Assembly (NCBI GenBank): GCA_028023455.1
Contig: JAQFVV010000279.1
Span: forward strand, 1,052,001-1,116,000
Reading direction: 5' to 3'
From: Epiperipatus broadwayi
Lineage: Eukaryota > Onychophora > Udeonychophora > Euonychophora > Peripatidae
Length of the DNA stretch: 64,000 bases
Positions 36,848-49,345 of this stretch are shown here, piece by piece; the first letter of the stretch is position 1, and every line of letters starts with the position of its first letter. The notes below the pieces were generated by a model. The model did no database searches and was not told the DNA's origin. It saw nothing but the letters and a program-made list of their open reading frames with translations. The translations under genes were made by a program, and so were the position numbers.

Positions 36848-37255
36848 TATATAATATTTTTACCTGAGATAATCCATAGCTTCAGAATCTCTAAATCTAT
36901 TCACATAAGAATTCTTTATTTTTAACTTATACCCCAAAAGTTAACAAATATCAAGGTGTCTATAAGAAAAAGATTCATCCTCATTAAAGATACAAAACAA
37001 ATCATTTTCAGAAGGTGGATATGGATTTGTCGTCATAGCAATTGGCATAATGTCTATCTAAAACTAGAAATTGTAGGCTACTGTCTATATCAATGATAAA
37101 TAGAGTTTAATCTTTTCATTTTATATTTTTATGTACACCAGTGATGTTTCTATTCTTTATGCACACCAGTAATGCTAACTTGTTATATTTATTGCCCCCA
37201 GAGTTATAATTTATTTGCATATAACTCATTTGCAAGCAATAGACTTGAAAATAAG
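36848..37255 (-). repeat. Inverted repeat pair, left copy, with exon-like segment
   Basis: Read on the minus strand this ~400 bp aligns along its whole length with 40,800-41,212 on the plus strand; shared blocks include AAAACTAGAAATTGTAGGCTAC and the AGATTCATCCT region. Near its end the minus strand reads codons for KNSYVNRF and SEAMDYL, then CAG|GTAAAA, a splice-donor-like sequence at 36,864/36,863. The other copy has an ATG at the aligned start where this one has ATA. It is either a dispersed element in two orientations or the inverted ends of one 4.3-kb element. The 78- and 99-codon frames crossing it are not supported as genes. Confidence 0.7.
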
Positions 37256-40200
37256 GTAATGCAAGAAGTGGGAAAACTACTGACTCCATACCATGAGTAC
37301 CAAGGCATAGGAAATAATCAGGATTTGATTGTTTGCCTGCAGACAATTCCATGGGATATATACATAATCATTACTTCTACCACACTCACACACACACGCC
37401 ATTTGATGTCTCTCTTTATTGTTTTTAAGTGTTTATACTTTCACATGGTACTATGCCTTACTTTTTTGTGATTGTTTTATCAAATGTAATCTTTCATTTA
37501 ATAATCAGTATTAAAATTTACATTGCACTACTCTATAATTTTTTATTTATAAAAAAATACTCGTTATACAAAAACAGCCCTGAAAATGCAAACACAAATA
37601 CACTCATACAAATATAAGCATACTAATAAATTATTAAACCTTTTGAGAATCATTATGTCTATAAAGTAAGGTTGCCTCTAACTGGGATCAGAACCTCAAA
37701 ATTACATTTTATATAAATTATTTTTCTTATATTTAAGTACAAATTTATATCCTGTGTAATAAAGAGGATAAATGATTTAATATTATATAATTTATATAAT
37801 ACACATACACACAAACACAAATGTAAACATATTAATAAATTATACCATTTATCAAATAATAAAAAAAAATACAATTCAAATAACTAAAAAATAAAAATTG
37901 AATATTTATGACTCGATATTTTGATTATGTTTAAAAGGCCTTGAAATGTGAATTATTGGCACATTTTAATCCATTTTGCATAAGGCCTCTTCTGGTTAAA
38001 ATTTATGCCTTTGTATTCTCCATGCAAATTAGTAAACTGAGCAAAAAATAAAAAAATAAATAAATGAAATTTAATAAAAATATTAATAATGAATTCAAAT
38101 GTTATCAGATTTCAGTATGAGATATGCCATTTGAATAAGATTTCTTGTAGTTTTAATGCAATTTTAAAAAGAAAAGAAAAGTTCAAACAGCCACTGCCTT
38201 GTGAAGTTCACAAGTTGTGTCAAAATTTTGAATTTGTCCTAATGTATGTGTAAAATTAAAGAACATTTATTAATTCTGAATATACTTAAAATGATAGTAA
38301 TTAATAATCTCTCGGAATTGATAACAATAATAATAGTAATATGTCTATAAATTGATGTGAGATAAGTAAACATTTAAAATAAATACAATAAACTGATAAA
38401 TTAAAAAAAAAAAAACATTCAATTTTTATTTACATAATTCTTAGTAAATAATAAATAAATGTCATTTATAATTTATATATTTCTGATTAGTTCATACCAT
38501 TCAACTAACATGAAAGCTTTTCATAGAATTTAAATTAAAATCTTTACATAAGTGAAAGTTAGTATAAAATGATGATATTATTTAGTGTTCACCAGCTGAA
38601 ATATAAATAATGCATGTGGTAACTATCTCACCATACACTCATGTATTATAATTTATGGGCACATAGATGTATCAATAAATTAATGTTATTAAAATTATTT
38701 TATGTGGACAGTAAATATATTATCTTCAAAACCCTAAAACAAACAAAAAAATCTGCGTGCAAAAAAAAGTTAAACTATATTAATTTTTTGGAATGTTTTT
38801 TTTTTTTTTTAATTTTTTGTATTAAAGTTTTTTAGTGAAGATCCTGTGTTCAATGAAACTTGATATGAATGATGTATAAATTGGATTTAGGCAGTTTTAT
38901 CTTTGTACTAAATCAATTGTTTTTATAGCTTGTCGAATGATGTAATTTTCTAGAAATTTCCATTTGTCTATCAAAATGATAAACAACCTTTTTTCAAGAA
39001 ATTTTGGTATAGCAATGATAAAATAATCTATTTTATAAAAACTTAAATTTTTTATCTGAAATTTTTTTAGAGAAATAGTTTCATGAAATAAAATTTTGAA
39101 ATAGAGTTAATAAGTAGCATTATTTTTAAAGTAACAGTTTCCAAACTTTTAAATGCATGTAAAATCACAATCATCAATGTATATGCAGATATTGAAAATG
39201 TTGATGCATTTGACCCTTTTCCACTTAGCATTTAGCAATGCATCTGATTAATTGAATGCCAAGTGTAGACATTTAAAGAAAATACATCTAATATTAACAA
39301 GTACTAAAATGAGTTGTGAGTAATTTTTTATTCTATATTACTTTTTTTGAGGTCAATTTTCATCTTGTAATTTTTCAAAACATCCTTGCAGGAGTTGTTG
39401 AATATGTTATCTGGTAAGGGTTTTATATAAATTTTGATATAGTTGTACACACATTTAAAGTTCATGTTTTAGAATTTTTGGAGATTCATAAAAATATAAA
39501 TCAATTGATCTGTGTAAACATTATACCAAATGGCCTCAGCCATTATGCTTGTATTTATTAAAGTTTAGACTGTAGCAAGTTTCCATTATTAAACATTTAT
39601 TTATAAATTGGGACTGTGTGAGGATAAACCATCTGAAGCAAAATATATATGTAACTTATTTAATAAATACTCATATGAAGAAAATTTCGATTAATGAATA
39701 ATGAATAAATGGTTTTGCATAAAATAACATAGATATAGAATATAAACATTTTTTTTATTTTAATATTAATGGATAGGATTAAGAATAGACAAATGTTGGA
39801 AATTTTGAGTTTGGCACTTTTTTCCTGAATTTTTGACAGAAAAAAATTATTGGTCTTAACCATTTCAGCGTTGTTGGCTTACTTTACGTGCTGCGTGTGC
39901 TCAATTGATGACATGTTATTTTCTTTCTTTGCTGACATTAAAAGTATAATCATGACATCAAAGAAAATATTGCCATTTTATAGCTGTATATGTTAGCTTT
40001 CAAACGATATTTATTTTTAAAAAAATTCGTTGAAATTTGGATTTTTGGCAAATATTTTAATCAACCACAGTATTTTTTTTTTGTTTTTTTTTTTTTTTTG
40101 GTAATTTTGTACTTATCATGAAACGATAAATGACATAAAATGTTTTACAGGCTGAAAGTGAAATTTTCTCTGGTATTATTCACAAACAAGGCCTACACCA

Positions 40201-40299
40201 GACCAACAATGTAATTATTTGTAAGTAAAAATTTTTAATTTTTTTTTTAAATTTTAGAAAAAATATACTTTTTATTAAGTTTAGTTTATAATTAGTGTG
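37256..40299. other. AT-rich DNA between the inverted copies
   Basis: No transposase, reverse transcriptase or other domain was seen. 39,870-39,930 is GC-richer (context AACCATTTCAGCGTTGTTGG) and may be the end of an unidentified DNA transposon. Several 60-70 codon frames here are hydrophobic chance frames. Confidence 0.4.
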
Positions 40300-40580
40300 T
40301 GCTAATTTGTAGTTATATATGTATTTATTTATGATCATATACAATTCATATCTATCGAAAAATTGTTGTGTGTGTGTGTAATTATATATTTATGCTCATG
40401 TAGAATTCATATTTATCATAATTTTCTAAAGGTAGTTTGTAATACATTTATTTATGCTCACATAGAATTCATATTCATCGAAAAATTAGTGTGATTTAGT
40501 TTGTAATTATATATTCACTCATATAGAATTCATATTGTAATTAACTTATTAGTATATAATTCATATTGTAATTATCTAAA
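40300..40580. repeat. ~61-bp minisatellite
   Basis: A unit containing ATGCTCATATAGAATTCATAT is repeated with GAATTCAT-like landmarks at about 40,342, 40,403, 40,464 and 40,525, then a 29-bp partial unit. Copies are divergent. Confidence 0.7.
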
Positions 40581-40799
40581 GTTGTATCTACACTAAAGCT
40601 CTTATTTTTATAAAAATAATGATTTTCAAAAAGTATACTTTTTGAAAATCATTAATTATGTTTATATAATATGGTTTACAAACAATGGGTTATAAAACTA
40701 ATAATCAAATGTATACAAACTTGCATACTCAAACATGTAATCCAATTCTGAAACTTGTTTATGTTTCTGCTTGATCATGCTTTGCTTTTGCTATATGTT

Positions 40800-41212
40800 T
40801 CATAACATTATTTTCAAGTCTATAGACTATATGCAAATAAATTACATCTGTGGTATAGTAAATATAAGAAGAAAGCATCACTTCTGTACATAAAGAATAT
40901 AAACATGACTTGTGCAGTGCATAAAGAATATAAACACCATTATTGTACCCAAAAAATATAAATTGAAGAGATGAAACTTATTTTATCAGTGATATAGAAA
41001 GTAGCCTACAATTTCTAGTTTTAGACAAACAAGAAGCCAATTGCTATGATGATTTCTTTTGTATCTTTTATTAGGATGAATCTTTTTTTTTATAAAAGCC
41101 TTTGACATTTAGAACATTTGGGGTACAAGATAAAAATGAAGAAGTCATATCCGAATTTTTTTGGAGATTGTGAAGCTGTGGATTATCTAAGGTAAGACAT
41201 ATTATACATGTT
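40800..41212 (+). repeat. Inverted repeat pair, right copy, with exon-like segment
   Basis: This is the partner of 36,848-37,255. It holds an ATG at 41,136 followed by 18 codons (MKKSYPNFFGDCEAVDYL) running straight into AAG|GTAAGA at 41,191/41,192, a near-consensus 5' splice site. The frame is preserved in both copies despite roughly one in five bases differing elsewhere. A 5' leader with two copies of CATAAAGAATATAAACA lies upstream (40,890-40,935). It may be the first exon of a mobile element or a pseudogene; no downstream exon was recognised. Confidence 0.6.
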
Positions 41213-41454
41213 TAGAAAGATAATTTGGTAAGAAATAAAAAGAAATTACCACTGAAGATGTATTTTGAATTTTACTTAATGTTAATTTCCAAATTATGAA
41301 CAAACAATAAAATAATATTTTTTGCGTTAGTGAAAATTTCTTTTTTCCTTATTTTTTATATTGTTATCACTATTTATTTTATGCTTATTGTTTTCCATAA
41401 TTTTTCTAATTTCTAGAAATGTAATTGTTTTTGCTATAACATAATTATAAAATC
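41213..41454. other. AT-rich spacer
   Basis: No feature recognised between the exon-like module and the LINE end. Confidence 0.4.
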
Positions 41455-41868
41455 ACCAGGGGGGTGGTTTCATGTTGTTCATAAGATGGAAAAATATGGG
41501 TGATTTACTTTGTAAATTATGTAAGGAAGGAATAGAAAATATTAGGCATTTGTTAATTGAATGTAAATGTTTGAAAACAGAAAGAATACATATAATGAAG
41601 TATGAAAGGAGTGATTATACAGAAAGTGAATTATGGGTTTTTATGCTGGGTTTGGGAAAAGATAAGGGGGATTTAGATATAAAGGTTATAGAGTTGACAA
41701 AGATTATGTTGTGGAAATGGGATAGAGCAGATTATGGGTAAATTTAGAGTGGGGAATGTAAAATAAAGTGGCTAACAGGTTTATCTGGGCATAATTGCTG
41801 AGACATTCTTGACTTCGTTTAAGGAGAAGCCATAATATATGACATCACATCACATCACATAGAATGAT
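41455..41868 (+). mobile_element. LINE 3' end, 5'-truncated, with ORF2 C-terminus
   Basis: The open frame 41,472-41,741 (89 residues) contains CKLCKEGIENIRHLLIEC, a C-x2-C...H-x4-C zinc-binding arrangement typical of the C-terminus of LINE ORF2 proteins, where it helps bind RNA or target DNA; RT and endonuclease domains are absent, so this is the 3' stub of a truncated copy. About 120 bp of 3' UTR follow, ending TTTAAGGAGAAGCCATAATA and a short (ACATC)n-type tail at 41,842-41,859 in place of poly-A. The same 3' end recurs on the minus strand at 59,849-59,915, supporting a dispersed family. The clade is not assigned. Confidence 0.75.
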
Positions 41869-42905
41869 TAATAAAAAAAAACCTATTTAGATTAAGTAAC
41901 CATGAACATATTATATATAATGAAATCATTGTAGCTTTTCTGACTAACCAAATGACCTTGTAATATAATATAGTAGATGATAATTTGTGAATAATTTGTT
42001 GTGACTAATCTTGATGGTTAGTTAATATTTCCATACACATTTTTTTTTACAAAAAAAAAAAAAAAAACAAACAAACATAAAATTATCTCTAATAAAAAAA
42101 AAAAAAAGAACAGCAGAAAATTGTAATGTTTTGTGTAGAAACATAATTTATCTAATAGGATCATGCTTATAAATCTACCATTTCCTTATTGAATGAGATA
42201 TGTATTAATGTTCAAATTACTTTTGATCAGATAATTATAATCCTTTAAAAATTTAACTATGTTTTTTTTTTTTTTTTTTTAGGAATTTTTCTCAGACAAG
42301 CATATCAGCTTAAATAATCTGTACCCTTTATTTAATTAATGCAATTATAGAAATATTTATTTTATTACCGAAAATTATATTAATACAGATTTAAACATGT
42401 ATGATTATAGAAGATTTAATCGCAATATTTTTTCTCCTACCTATAATTTTACAAATAAGTGGTATTATGTTATATCTACAGAAATATTTTTTTAAATGTT
42501 GTACATTCACTCAAAAATCTCATTACCTTTAACATTTAAATACATTTTCTTCTCTCCTGCCAATGAATTTTCTATTAAATATTTTTATTCTAATAATTTA
42601 AGATGTTAACTTGAAAAAATAAATACAAATAAATAATTAAATGTTTTATTGATCAGCGTTTATCATACAGGACATAATATGTTTCATATGTTTCTAATAT
42701 ATTGAAATAAAATTGTAAATATAAAAATAATTCCCCAGTTGAAATGATTGGTTACCTAATATCGTTTATGAAGAAAGGCATATTGAACAGTTAGCTTTTC
42801 CTCTTATACTCCAAAGAATTAACAAGAGCAATTTGAAAAGATTTAGTTTAATGGCTCATTAAGATGTAAAAAAGTTATTTTGTACTATGCTTTAAAATGC
42901 ATTGA
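41869..42905. other. AT-rich intergenic DNA
   Basis: Poly-A runs at 42,050-42,066 and 42,099-42,107 and a T-run at 42,262-42,280; nothing else seen. Confidence 0.45.
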
Positions 42906-42906
42906 A

Positions 42907-42996
<90 letters not shown>

Positions 42997-42997
42997 G

Positions 42998-43082
<85 letters not shown>
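42906..43082. repeat. (ATT)n microsatellite
   Basis: About 177 bp of ATT repeat with one GTTGTT interruption near 42,996-43,001. Poly-Ile and poly-Leu frames across it are artefacts. Confidence 0.97.
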
Positions 43083-43083
<1 letters not shown>

Positions 43084-43108
43084 AATTTATTTAAACGCAC
43101 ATTCATTA

Positions 43109-43153
43109 CATAAATAATATTCATTAAGGCTGTAGCCTCAATGAATATTATTA
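43109..43153. repeat. Short hairpin next to the ATT array
   Basis: TAATATTCATTAAGGCT pairs with AGCCTCAATGAATATTA, with one mismatch and a two-base loop. Confidence 0.7.
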
Positions 43154-43781
43154 TTATTATTTAATATATATATATATATAATAACCAATAAACAAGATGC
43201 AGAAAGTCTTAAAAAAAGAAATAAAAGATAACTTCTTTAACGCGCGTTATAAGCGCATAATTATTGATATTATATATAAATGCAATAACATCCATGTGAT
43301 TTATAATATTTTATTGATAGTTTCCTTAGTAAATTAGCAATAAAAAATTGCATTACATTTATATTAGCGTAAATAATATAATATTATTTTCATAAGTTGT
43401 GTTCTTTCTCACTTTTTTTTAATAGCTAAAAATAAAAACACATTTATTTACCGAAAAAAAAAAAAATCAAGACTATCAGAAATTCAATACCTTATTTAAT
43501 TGGATCAAATTATCTTGTAGTTTTATTAATAATTATTGCTAGAAAACATCTGTTTTCTGCACAATTGAGTTAATTTAGCTTCCTAAAAAATAAACGTGAT
43601 TGTTAGGCACTATAATTGTCAAAAATTTAATTACGCTTGGTTTTTTTTTTTTTTAAATAATAATAGATAAGTGGTAAAGTGAAAAGAAGAAATAAGAGCT
43701 TATATTATATTTATCATGTTTTTTTTTTATATATAATCTTTGCTTTATTTATATTTAGAGGTTTTTTTATGCATATGATTA
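43154..43781. other. AT-rich intergenic DNA
   Basis: Only a local CpG-rich spot AACGCGCGTTATAAGCGC at about 43,239-43,256 stands out; no gene. Confidence 0.45.
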
Positions 43782-43809
43782 AAATATTTTATTTAATATC
43801 TAATATCCA

Positions 43810-43843
<34 letters not shown>

Positions 43844-43871
43844 TGGATATTAGATATTAAATAAAATATTT
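43782..43871. repeat. Perfect 90-bp palindrome with (TA)n centre
   Basis: 31-base arms (43,782-43,812 and 43,841-43,871) are exact reverse complements around a TA core; the arm includes AATATCTAATATCCAGTA. Arms this long and free of mismatch suggest very recent origin or ongoing homogenisation. Confidence 0.9.
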
Positions 43872-45808
43872 TATATCATATATATATATATATATATATA
43901 TGCTTTTTAATACAACAATTGCCATATTTTCATAACAATATAACACTTTCAATTTTTATTCTTCTCAGTCACGTTTCATCTTAGTTTAATAACATGACAA
44001 CTCCCAATCAGTCCATAAATCACACCGACCTATTTCACTATGGACGCATTTTTAAACCTCTAGTTTTATTTTATTTTTTTCAAATTAATAAAGCAAACAC
44101 ACCTCATATTGCAATATGCTTATGCAAAAGGTATACTAAACTTTATCTTCTGCTGAAAGAGAGTCTCTTTGAAGTGGGCTTTGATGCAATCTTCTGCATA
44201 ATTAGACAATAAATAAAAAAAACGAATATTGGTATTCCAACTTCAAGAGATATCAAAACCAAAAAAAATATATACCAGAGATAAATGCTGCAATACATTA
44301 ATGAAGAACAACAGATATGTAACTATATAATAATGCTTATGCGTTATTTTGCTTATTTTATATTTTATATATTGCATTTTAATTATTTTAGAAGCAAACA
44401 TTTATTTATGGAAAACTTCAACAATTGTCTCATTGCAGTTATTTCATTGTATTCTATCCTCTGTCATATCTTCTTAATAAAAACCATTAATATTGTACTG
44501 ATTTAAAATATATATATAAAAAAAAAGAAATCTGCTTCTTGTGAGAATTCCAATCTAAACTACAATATTAAAATGTTTTAGGAAGCTATATGTTATTCAT
44601 TTGTTTTACATATCTATTTCAATAAATATCATATTTTATTATGTTTGGATCCATAACATTCCATGCATCAAATTGAAAAAAAAAACTTGTTGCATAGTCA
44701 CAGTATTTGCCTCAATATTTTAAAAATTTAACAAAGCTTAATTAAATACAATTTTGTAGAGACTTTCAATCAAGTAAATTAAATTAAGTCACATATAATG
44801 TATTGTAACAATAACTAAAAAATAATTTGATAGTGTATATAATGATGATGAAGATGATGATAGTGGCTGGTGTTGTGAAGAGAGACATCCTTGTAGCTTG
44901 GAGTCCAAAGTACAATTTTATTCCATTCAAATTATATTTAATCTAATTTAATATTTAATTTATTTGCAATATTTGATTTTGAGACAAAGCCAAAATAATA
45001 ACGGTCAAAATTGTAGAAATAAACATGAATCATTTTTGTTCATTTAAATAAACATTTTGTGATAGTACATTTATCTTTCATATCCAAAATGAGTGCATAT
45101 CAACTGGTTATGTATGTGCAATGTGTTCATGGTGTGACACTACTAAAAAAATTATCAATTGGGTACCTAGGATAAACTAGACACTCCATAATACTATTTT
45201 TACCTCTAACCAATCATTTCTAAATGAGAGTATTATCTCAAGATTCTGATCTATATGCTACTTAATTCAGTTTATTTCTACAAATCAAATAAGTTTTATC
45301 ATGCTAACTATATAAAATAAGGAATAGTTAATAAAGTAAATCAAATATATTTAATACAAAATCAGAATAAATGATATTAGCTATAATAATTCACAATAAA
45401 ATAAAAAAATCCCTCTGGTCTCTTATGACATTGTTATAATTACATACAATATATGAATAGTTGTATAGGTGATTAAGTTAAATCAATCTCTTCATCAATT
45501 GAAATAATAATAAAATAGCAAGAAAACAAATACATATGTAACAAAAATACTATGTATAAAACAGTGAGCCTGTGTTGTGAAACAATGTAATGAATTCAGA
45601 TTGCCGCATGTAAGCATTAAATTGCTTACGTTTGACTTAATGTGTCACTTATCTTTACTTTCCCTAATGCAAAAAAAAAAAAAACATACATGTTTAACTA
45701 GTCACCAGTACATAAAATGTATTTAATTATGCAAGTAAACTTAAAGATTATAAACATTTGCTATATTTAAAGCATTAAATGAATTATAGTAACAGTAATA
45801 TTGCTAGC
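43872..45808. other. AT-rich intergenic DNA
   Basis: Includes a TA run (43,879-43,902) and a GATGAT-rich stretch at about 44,842-44,862. Frames at 43,994-44,212 and 44,285-44,506 show no known domain. Confidence 0.45.
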
Positions 45809-45868
45809 ACAGACATATATATAGATATATATATATATATATATATGTCTACAGTGCTGTATATATAA

Positions 45869-45912
<44 letters not shown>

Positions 45913-45930
45913 TTATTATACAGCACTGTA
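45809..45930. repeat. Two adjacent palindromic TA arrays
   Basis: AGACATATAT...ATATATGTCT (45,811-45,850) is followed at once by TACAGTGCTGTATA (45,850-45,863), whose reverse complement closes at 45,930 after a second TA core; the second pair differs by a short indel. Confidence 0.85.
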
Positions 45931-47151
45931 CCATGGTTCTAATCTATATATGATATAAATTAATGCAGTTTCATATTTCCATGCATCAAATACATTTTAT
46001 GAATTTAATTAAAAATAAATACAAAATAAGATTTAATTCTACAAATATTTACTTCTTTTCTTTTGTTACATTGTACTTTCATCTTAAACATTTTAGCAAC
46101 TCCTAAAGAAAATAGTATTTTGTTTTAAAATTTCAATATGTAACTCAATCTATTTGGTTATTGTATTGAAATGATGCTCAGATATATATTGAAAATTTAA
46201 AACAAATAAGCTTTTGTTACAAGTAAGTAAAACACTTAATATGAGATTTAATAGATTAAATAAAATGTATTTATTGCAAAATTGGAATAAAAATATTAGA
46301 TTTAATAATTTACAAAAAAAAAATATATGTTTCTCTATGATTTAATTATGTTTAAATAGAATATATGACTATCTATAATTTTATGCAAATTAAACCAATA
46401 ATATTTATTTTCAGTTGCTGAAAAGTTATTAAAATACAAAAAAATATCTTGGTGAGTGAATATAAAAAAAAACAATATAGTAGACAACGACCAACTCTGG
46501 CCATGCCAACATTACAAATTTCTTAAATTGAGAATTATTTAATAGAAAAATAATATTACTTTTCCCATATATTTTGTGTTTTATTTTTTTTTTTGCAATA
46601 ATAATTATGAGTACTTAATTTAAATATTATATATATATATATATATATTACATACAAAAAAAATTAAAATGAATATTTCAAATGTGTTATAATTTTAAAA
46701 AATAGTTATAAAAGAGAAAAGAAAGTATAAAATATTTTTTACCCCTCTCCAGTAAATATAATTAATTGCTAGTTTAATTTACTTGTGAAAAAATACTGAG
46801 CGCAAAAAAATATATATTCAGTAAATTATTTAACAATTTTTAATTTTAACTTTTTTAAGAAAGATAAAGTAGGTAATGTTTTATGCTCTGTAGTATTTTT
46901 AAAAAGAAAGGGGAATAATAATAAAGATCTAACACTGTTGTTAAATTTTACTTTAATGTGTTAGGATTGTTTGTTTCTTTTTTCTTTATCTCTGTCTTTA
47001 CTCAAATGTAATTATCTGATTATTGTGTTTTTGACATACAAGATAAATAAGTATAAATAATCTTTTTGACTTGATTTGTAATAAAAATGAAAGAAGTCAT
47101 TTTTTTTATATAAAAAAGATATAGTTGGTCAGTCTTTAATTTGATTATATA
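45931..47151. other. AT-rich intergenic DNA
   Basis: Nothing recognised other than a short (TA)n at 46,629-46,648. Confidence 0.45.
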
Positions 47152-47262
47152 GAGTAGGCAATAGTTGGAGATTTTATGCACAAGTCTTCTGACATCAATT
47201 GATTACTCTGGCTTGCCCGGAGTGGCAATACTGTATGGAGAGTTTTGCCTGTTTTAATAACA
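47152..47262 (+). repeat. Dispersed repeat family B, copy 1
   Basis: It aligns imperfectly with 47,608-47,716: shared GGAGATTTTATGC-, ATTGATTACTCTGGCTTG- and TGTTTTAA-type blocks. It also contains CTGTATGGAGAGTTTTGCC, found again inside the Penelope-like remnant (minus strand near 12,770-12,750). Family unidentified. Confidence 0.6.
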
Positions 47263-47607
47263 GTTATAAGCAAGTATAAGAAATGGTGATTATGTGATGT
47301 TTATTGGCTTAAAACAAATCCTTCCTAATTGGATAGTGGTGGCTAAGGTTATTAAAGAACCAAAGACACTAAATGTATAGGTACTGAACTAAGGTCTGAC
47401 CTGTATGACTATATAAGCTAATGCGCTTGGATTGAAAATATTATTTTCTTTTCAATTTAACACACATAATTTGTAGTTAAGTATGAGATAAAATGTGGTT
47501 ACTGGAGGTATGAAGCAGATCCTAAGATCTATGTGCAGTGCTCTCAGATACAAGTTCCTCACTGACAAAAGCCACAAGCCGGAATCTAATCTGTGGTTAT
47601 TGAATGA
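47263..47607. other. Spacer between family B copies
   Basis: Somewhat GC-richer sequence at 47,500-47,600 may belong to the same repeat unit (period about 456 bp); no coding seen. Confidence 0.4.
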
Positions 47608-47716
47608 GTAGGGAATAGATGGGGGATTTTATGCCCAAACCCTCTGGCATCCATTGATTACTCTAGCTTGTACTGAGTCACAATAGGTATGGAAAATATT
47701 GTCTGTTTTAAAAATG
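47608..47716 (+). repeat. Dispersed repeat family B, copy 2
   Basis: Second, divergent copy of the sequence at 47,152-47,262, including GGGGGATTTTATGCCCAAAC and TTGATTACTCTAGCTTG. Confidence 0.6.
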
Positions 47717-48036
47717 AGAGTGGGATCAATCAGTATGTCTAAGTGCTTTGTAAAAAGCACTTATCTTAATCAAACTGTTGATAAAAAAAGTCAGAAGTTT
47801 AACTGTAAATTTTTTAAAAATAAAATTGAAGACAAATATATGCTATGTTTAGCTATAATTTAACATTATCTACATCTGAATAACCTGCTTTACTTGAAAA
47901 AAAATATGGAAACAGTACATACCCCTGAACAAATCTGCAGGAAACCTTATCTTCATCCAAAAGCAGAAGTATCTTTATCTTCATATGTAAAATAATTTAG
48001 CCTGATCGAAAAGTTATTAAGAAAAACAGAATAATA

Positions 48037-49345
48037 GGTAGTCGTCTAATGGTCAGCATATCCCACTCGATGGTGCCATTTTTGTGCAAAAACACATAAA
48101 ATTGCCATTTCCATGGCCGACATGTTTGAACCCGCATTTTCTATAATACAACTTTTTTGTTGTGCTACAGATTGCAGGCTGCTATGTCATATCATAGTAC
48201 AGCATGTATGTTGCATTGCAGCAAATACATTTTTGAATTTGCACAGTTTATGAAATGGTTACGGCTTGGTGAGAGGGTGTGTTTTTTTTTAATTGGATAA
48301 AAATGTTGTTTTCATGGGATTTTTTTTAATTTTAAAATATCAAAATGTTCAGATTTTGTAAATTAATTAACAGACTTTTTACACCATAGTGTATTGAAGT
48401 TTTAAGTGGTAAATGTTGACAAGATATATGTGTAAATTGAGTTGGAATTTGGTAATGTGTCAAGTAATGTACTGTTCGTAACATTCCATGAGACAAACAA
48501 GAATCTACCATGTGTATATTTTTGAAATAAAAAAGAGCATTAACACAAAAATATCCAGTAAGATAAGTACAATGGTACACTGCTTTTTCAAATGTCATAA
48601 AAAGCATATATTATAAACATGGTTAATAAGTAAAGAAGACATTAAAATACGATTTTCATATTTTTTATTTTAGCATTACAAACAACAGAACACTAACCCT
48701 AAACCTAACCCTAAAACTAACTCTAAACCTAACCCTAAAACTAACCCTAAACCTAACCCTAAAACTAACCCTAAACCTAACCCTAAAACTGACCCTAAAC
48801 CTAACTGTAACTACTTTTACTTCTAGTTGTCATTCTATTTGAAATAAAAAATAGAGGTAATATATGTTTGTCTGTAAAAAAAAATAAAATAAAACAAATA
48901 CTAAAAAAGTAAAAAAATAGCGATAACACAATAATATCTGTTTCTCTGTAGAAATAAAATGTAAAAGAAAGACTAAGAAATTTTACTTTTTATTCCAATT
49001 ATGTGATTTTAAACAACAACAAAAAAAGCCATAACCCCAGTAAAAAAATCTCCGATTGAAAATTGATTTTTCTAATAAAGCAAACTAAAAAAACATGAAT
49101 CAAATTGTAATTTGTTTATTTTATTTTACATTTATTATTATCATTTAATTTGTATATGTTAATAAAAAATAATATTTAAAATTAAATAACATTTAAAAAA
49201 GACGATTTTCTTTTGCTTTCATTTTCGCATTACAAAAAACACATCAAAATGATTATAAATAATGGCCCGGGAATGATCATATTTTATAGTTTTAGCATGA
49301 AAATGGTGCCATCAAGTGGGATATGGTGGCTATTCGATGACAACC
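48037..49345. mobile_element. Non-autonomous TIR transposon carrying telomere-like repeats
   Basis: The ends (48,037-48,118 and 49,263-49,345) are imperfect inverted repeats of about 80 bp. Both contain CATATCCCACT(C/T)GATGG when read inward, then CCATTTT-, and GGCC further in. Flanks AGAATAATA (left) and AGATAATA (right) could be a slightly altered ~8-bp target duplication, a length seen for hAT elements, but this is tentative. No transposase frame exists; the 91-codon frame 48,332-48,607 has no known domain. The interior holds the telomere-like minisatellite at 48,692-48,806 and two direct copies of an ACGATTTTC...GCATTACAAA block (48,648-48,684 and 49,202-49,237). Confidence 0.75.
48692..48806. 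repeat. Telomere-like (CCCTAA)-type minisatellite
   Basis: About 115 bp of CTAACCCTAAACCTAACCC and CTAAAA units with a ~24-bp higher-order period. It resembles degenerate (TTAGGG)n or (TTAGG)n read on the minus strand, yet lies inside a transposon-like element, not at a chromosome end. Confidence 0.9.

Noticed and set aside
37116-37471. Overlapping 78- and 99-codon frames as genes
   Set aside because: They cross the boundary of the inverted repeat copy and run on both strands, so neither is convincing.
42880-43124. Poly-Ile and poly-Leu open frames, and the poly-Tyr/Thr/Asn frames at 50,441-50,961
   Set aside because: These are translations of trinucleotide microsatellites in every frame.
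48692-48806. True chromosome end or telomere fusion point
   Set aside because: Only ~115 bp of degenerate repeat, embedded within inverted termini with ordinary DNA on both sides.
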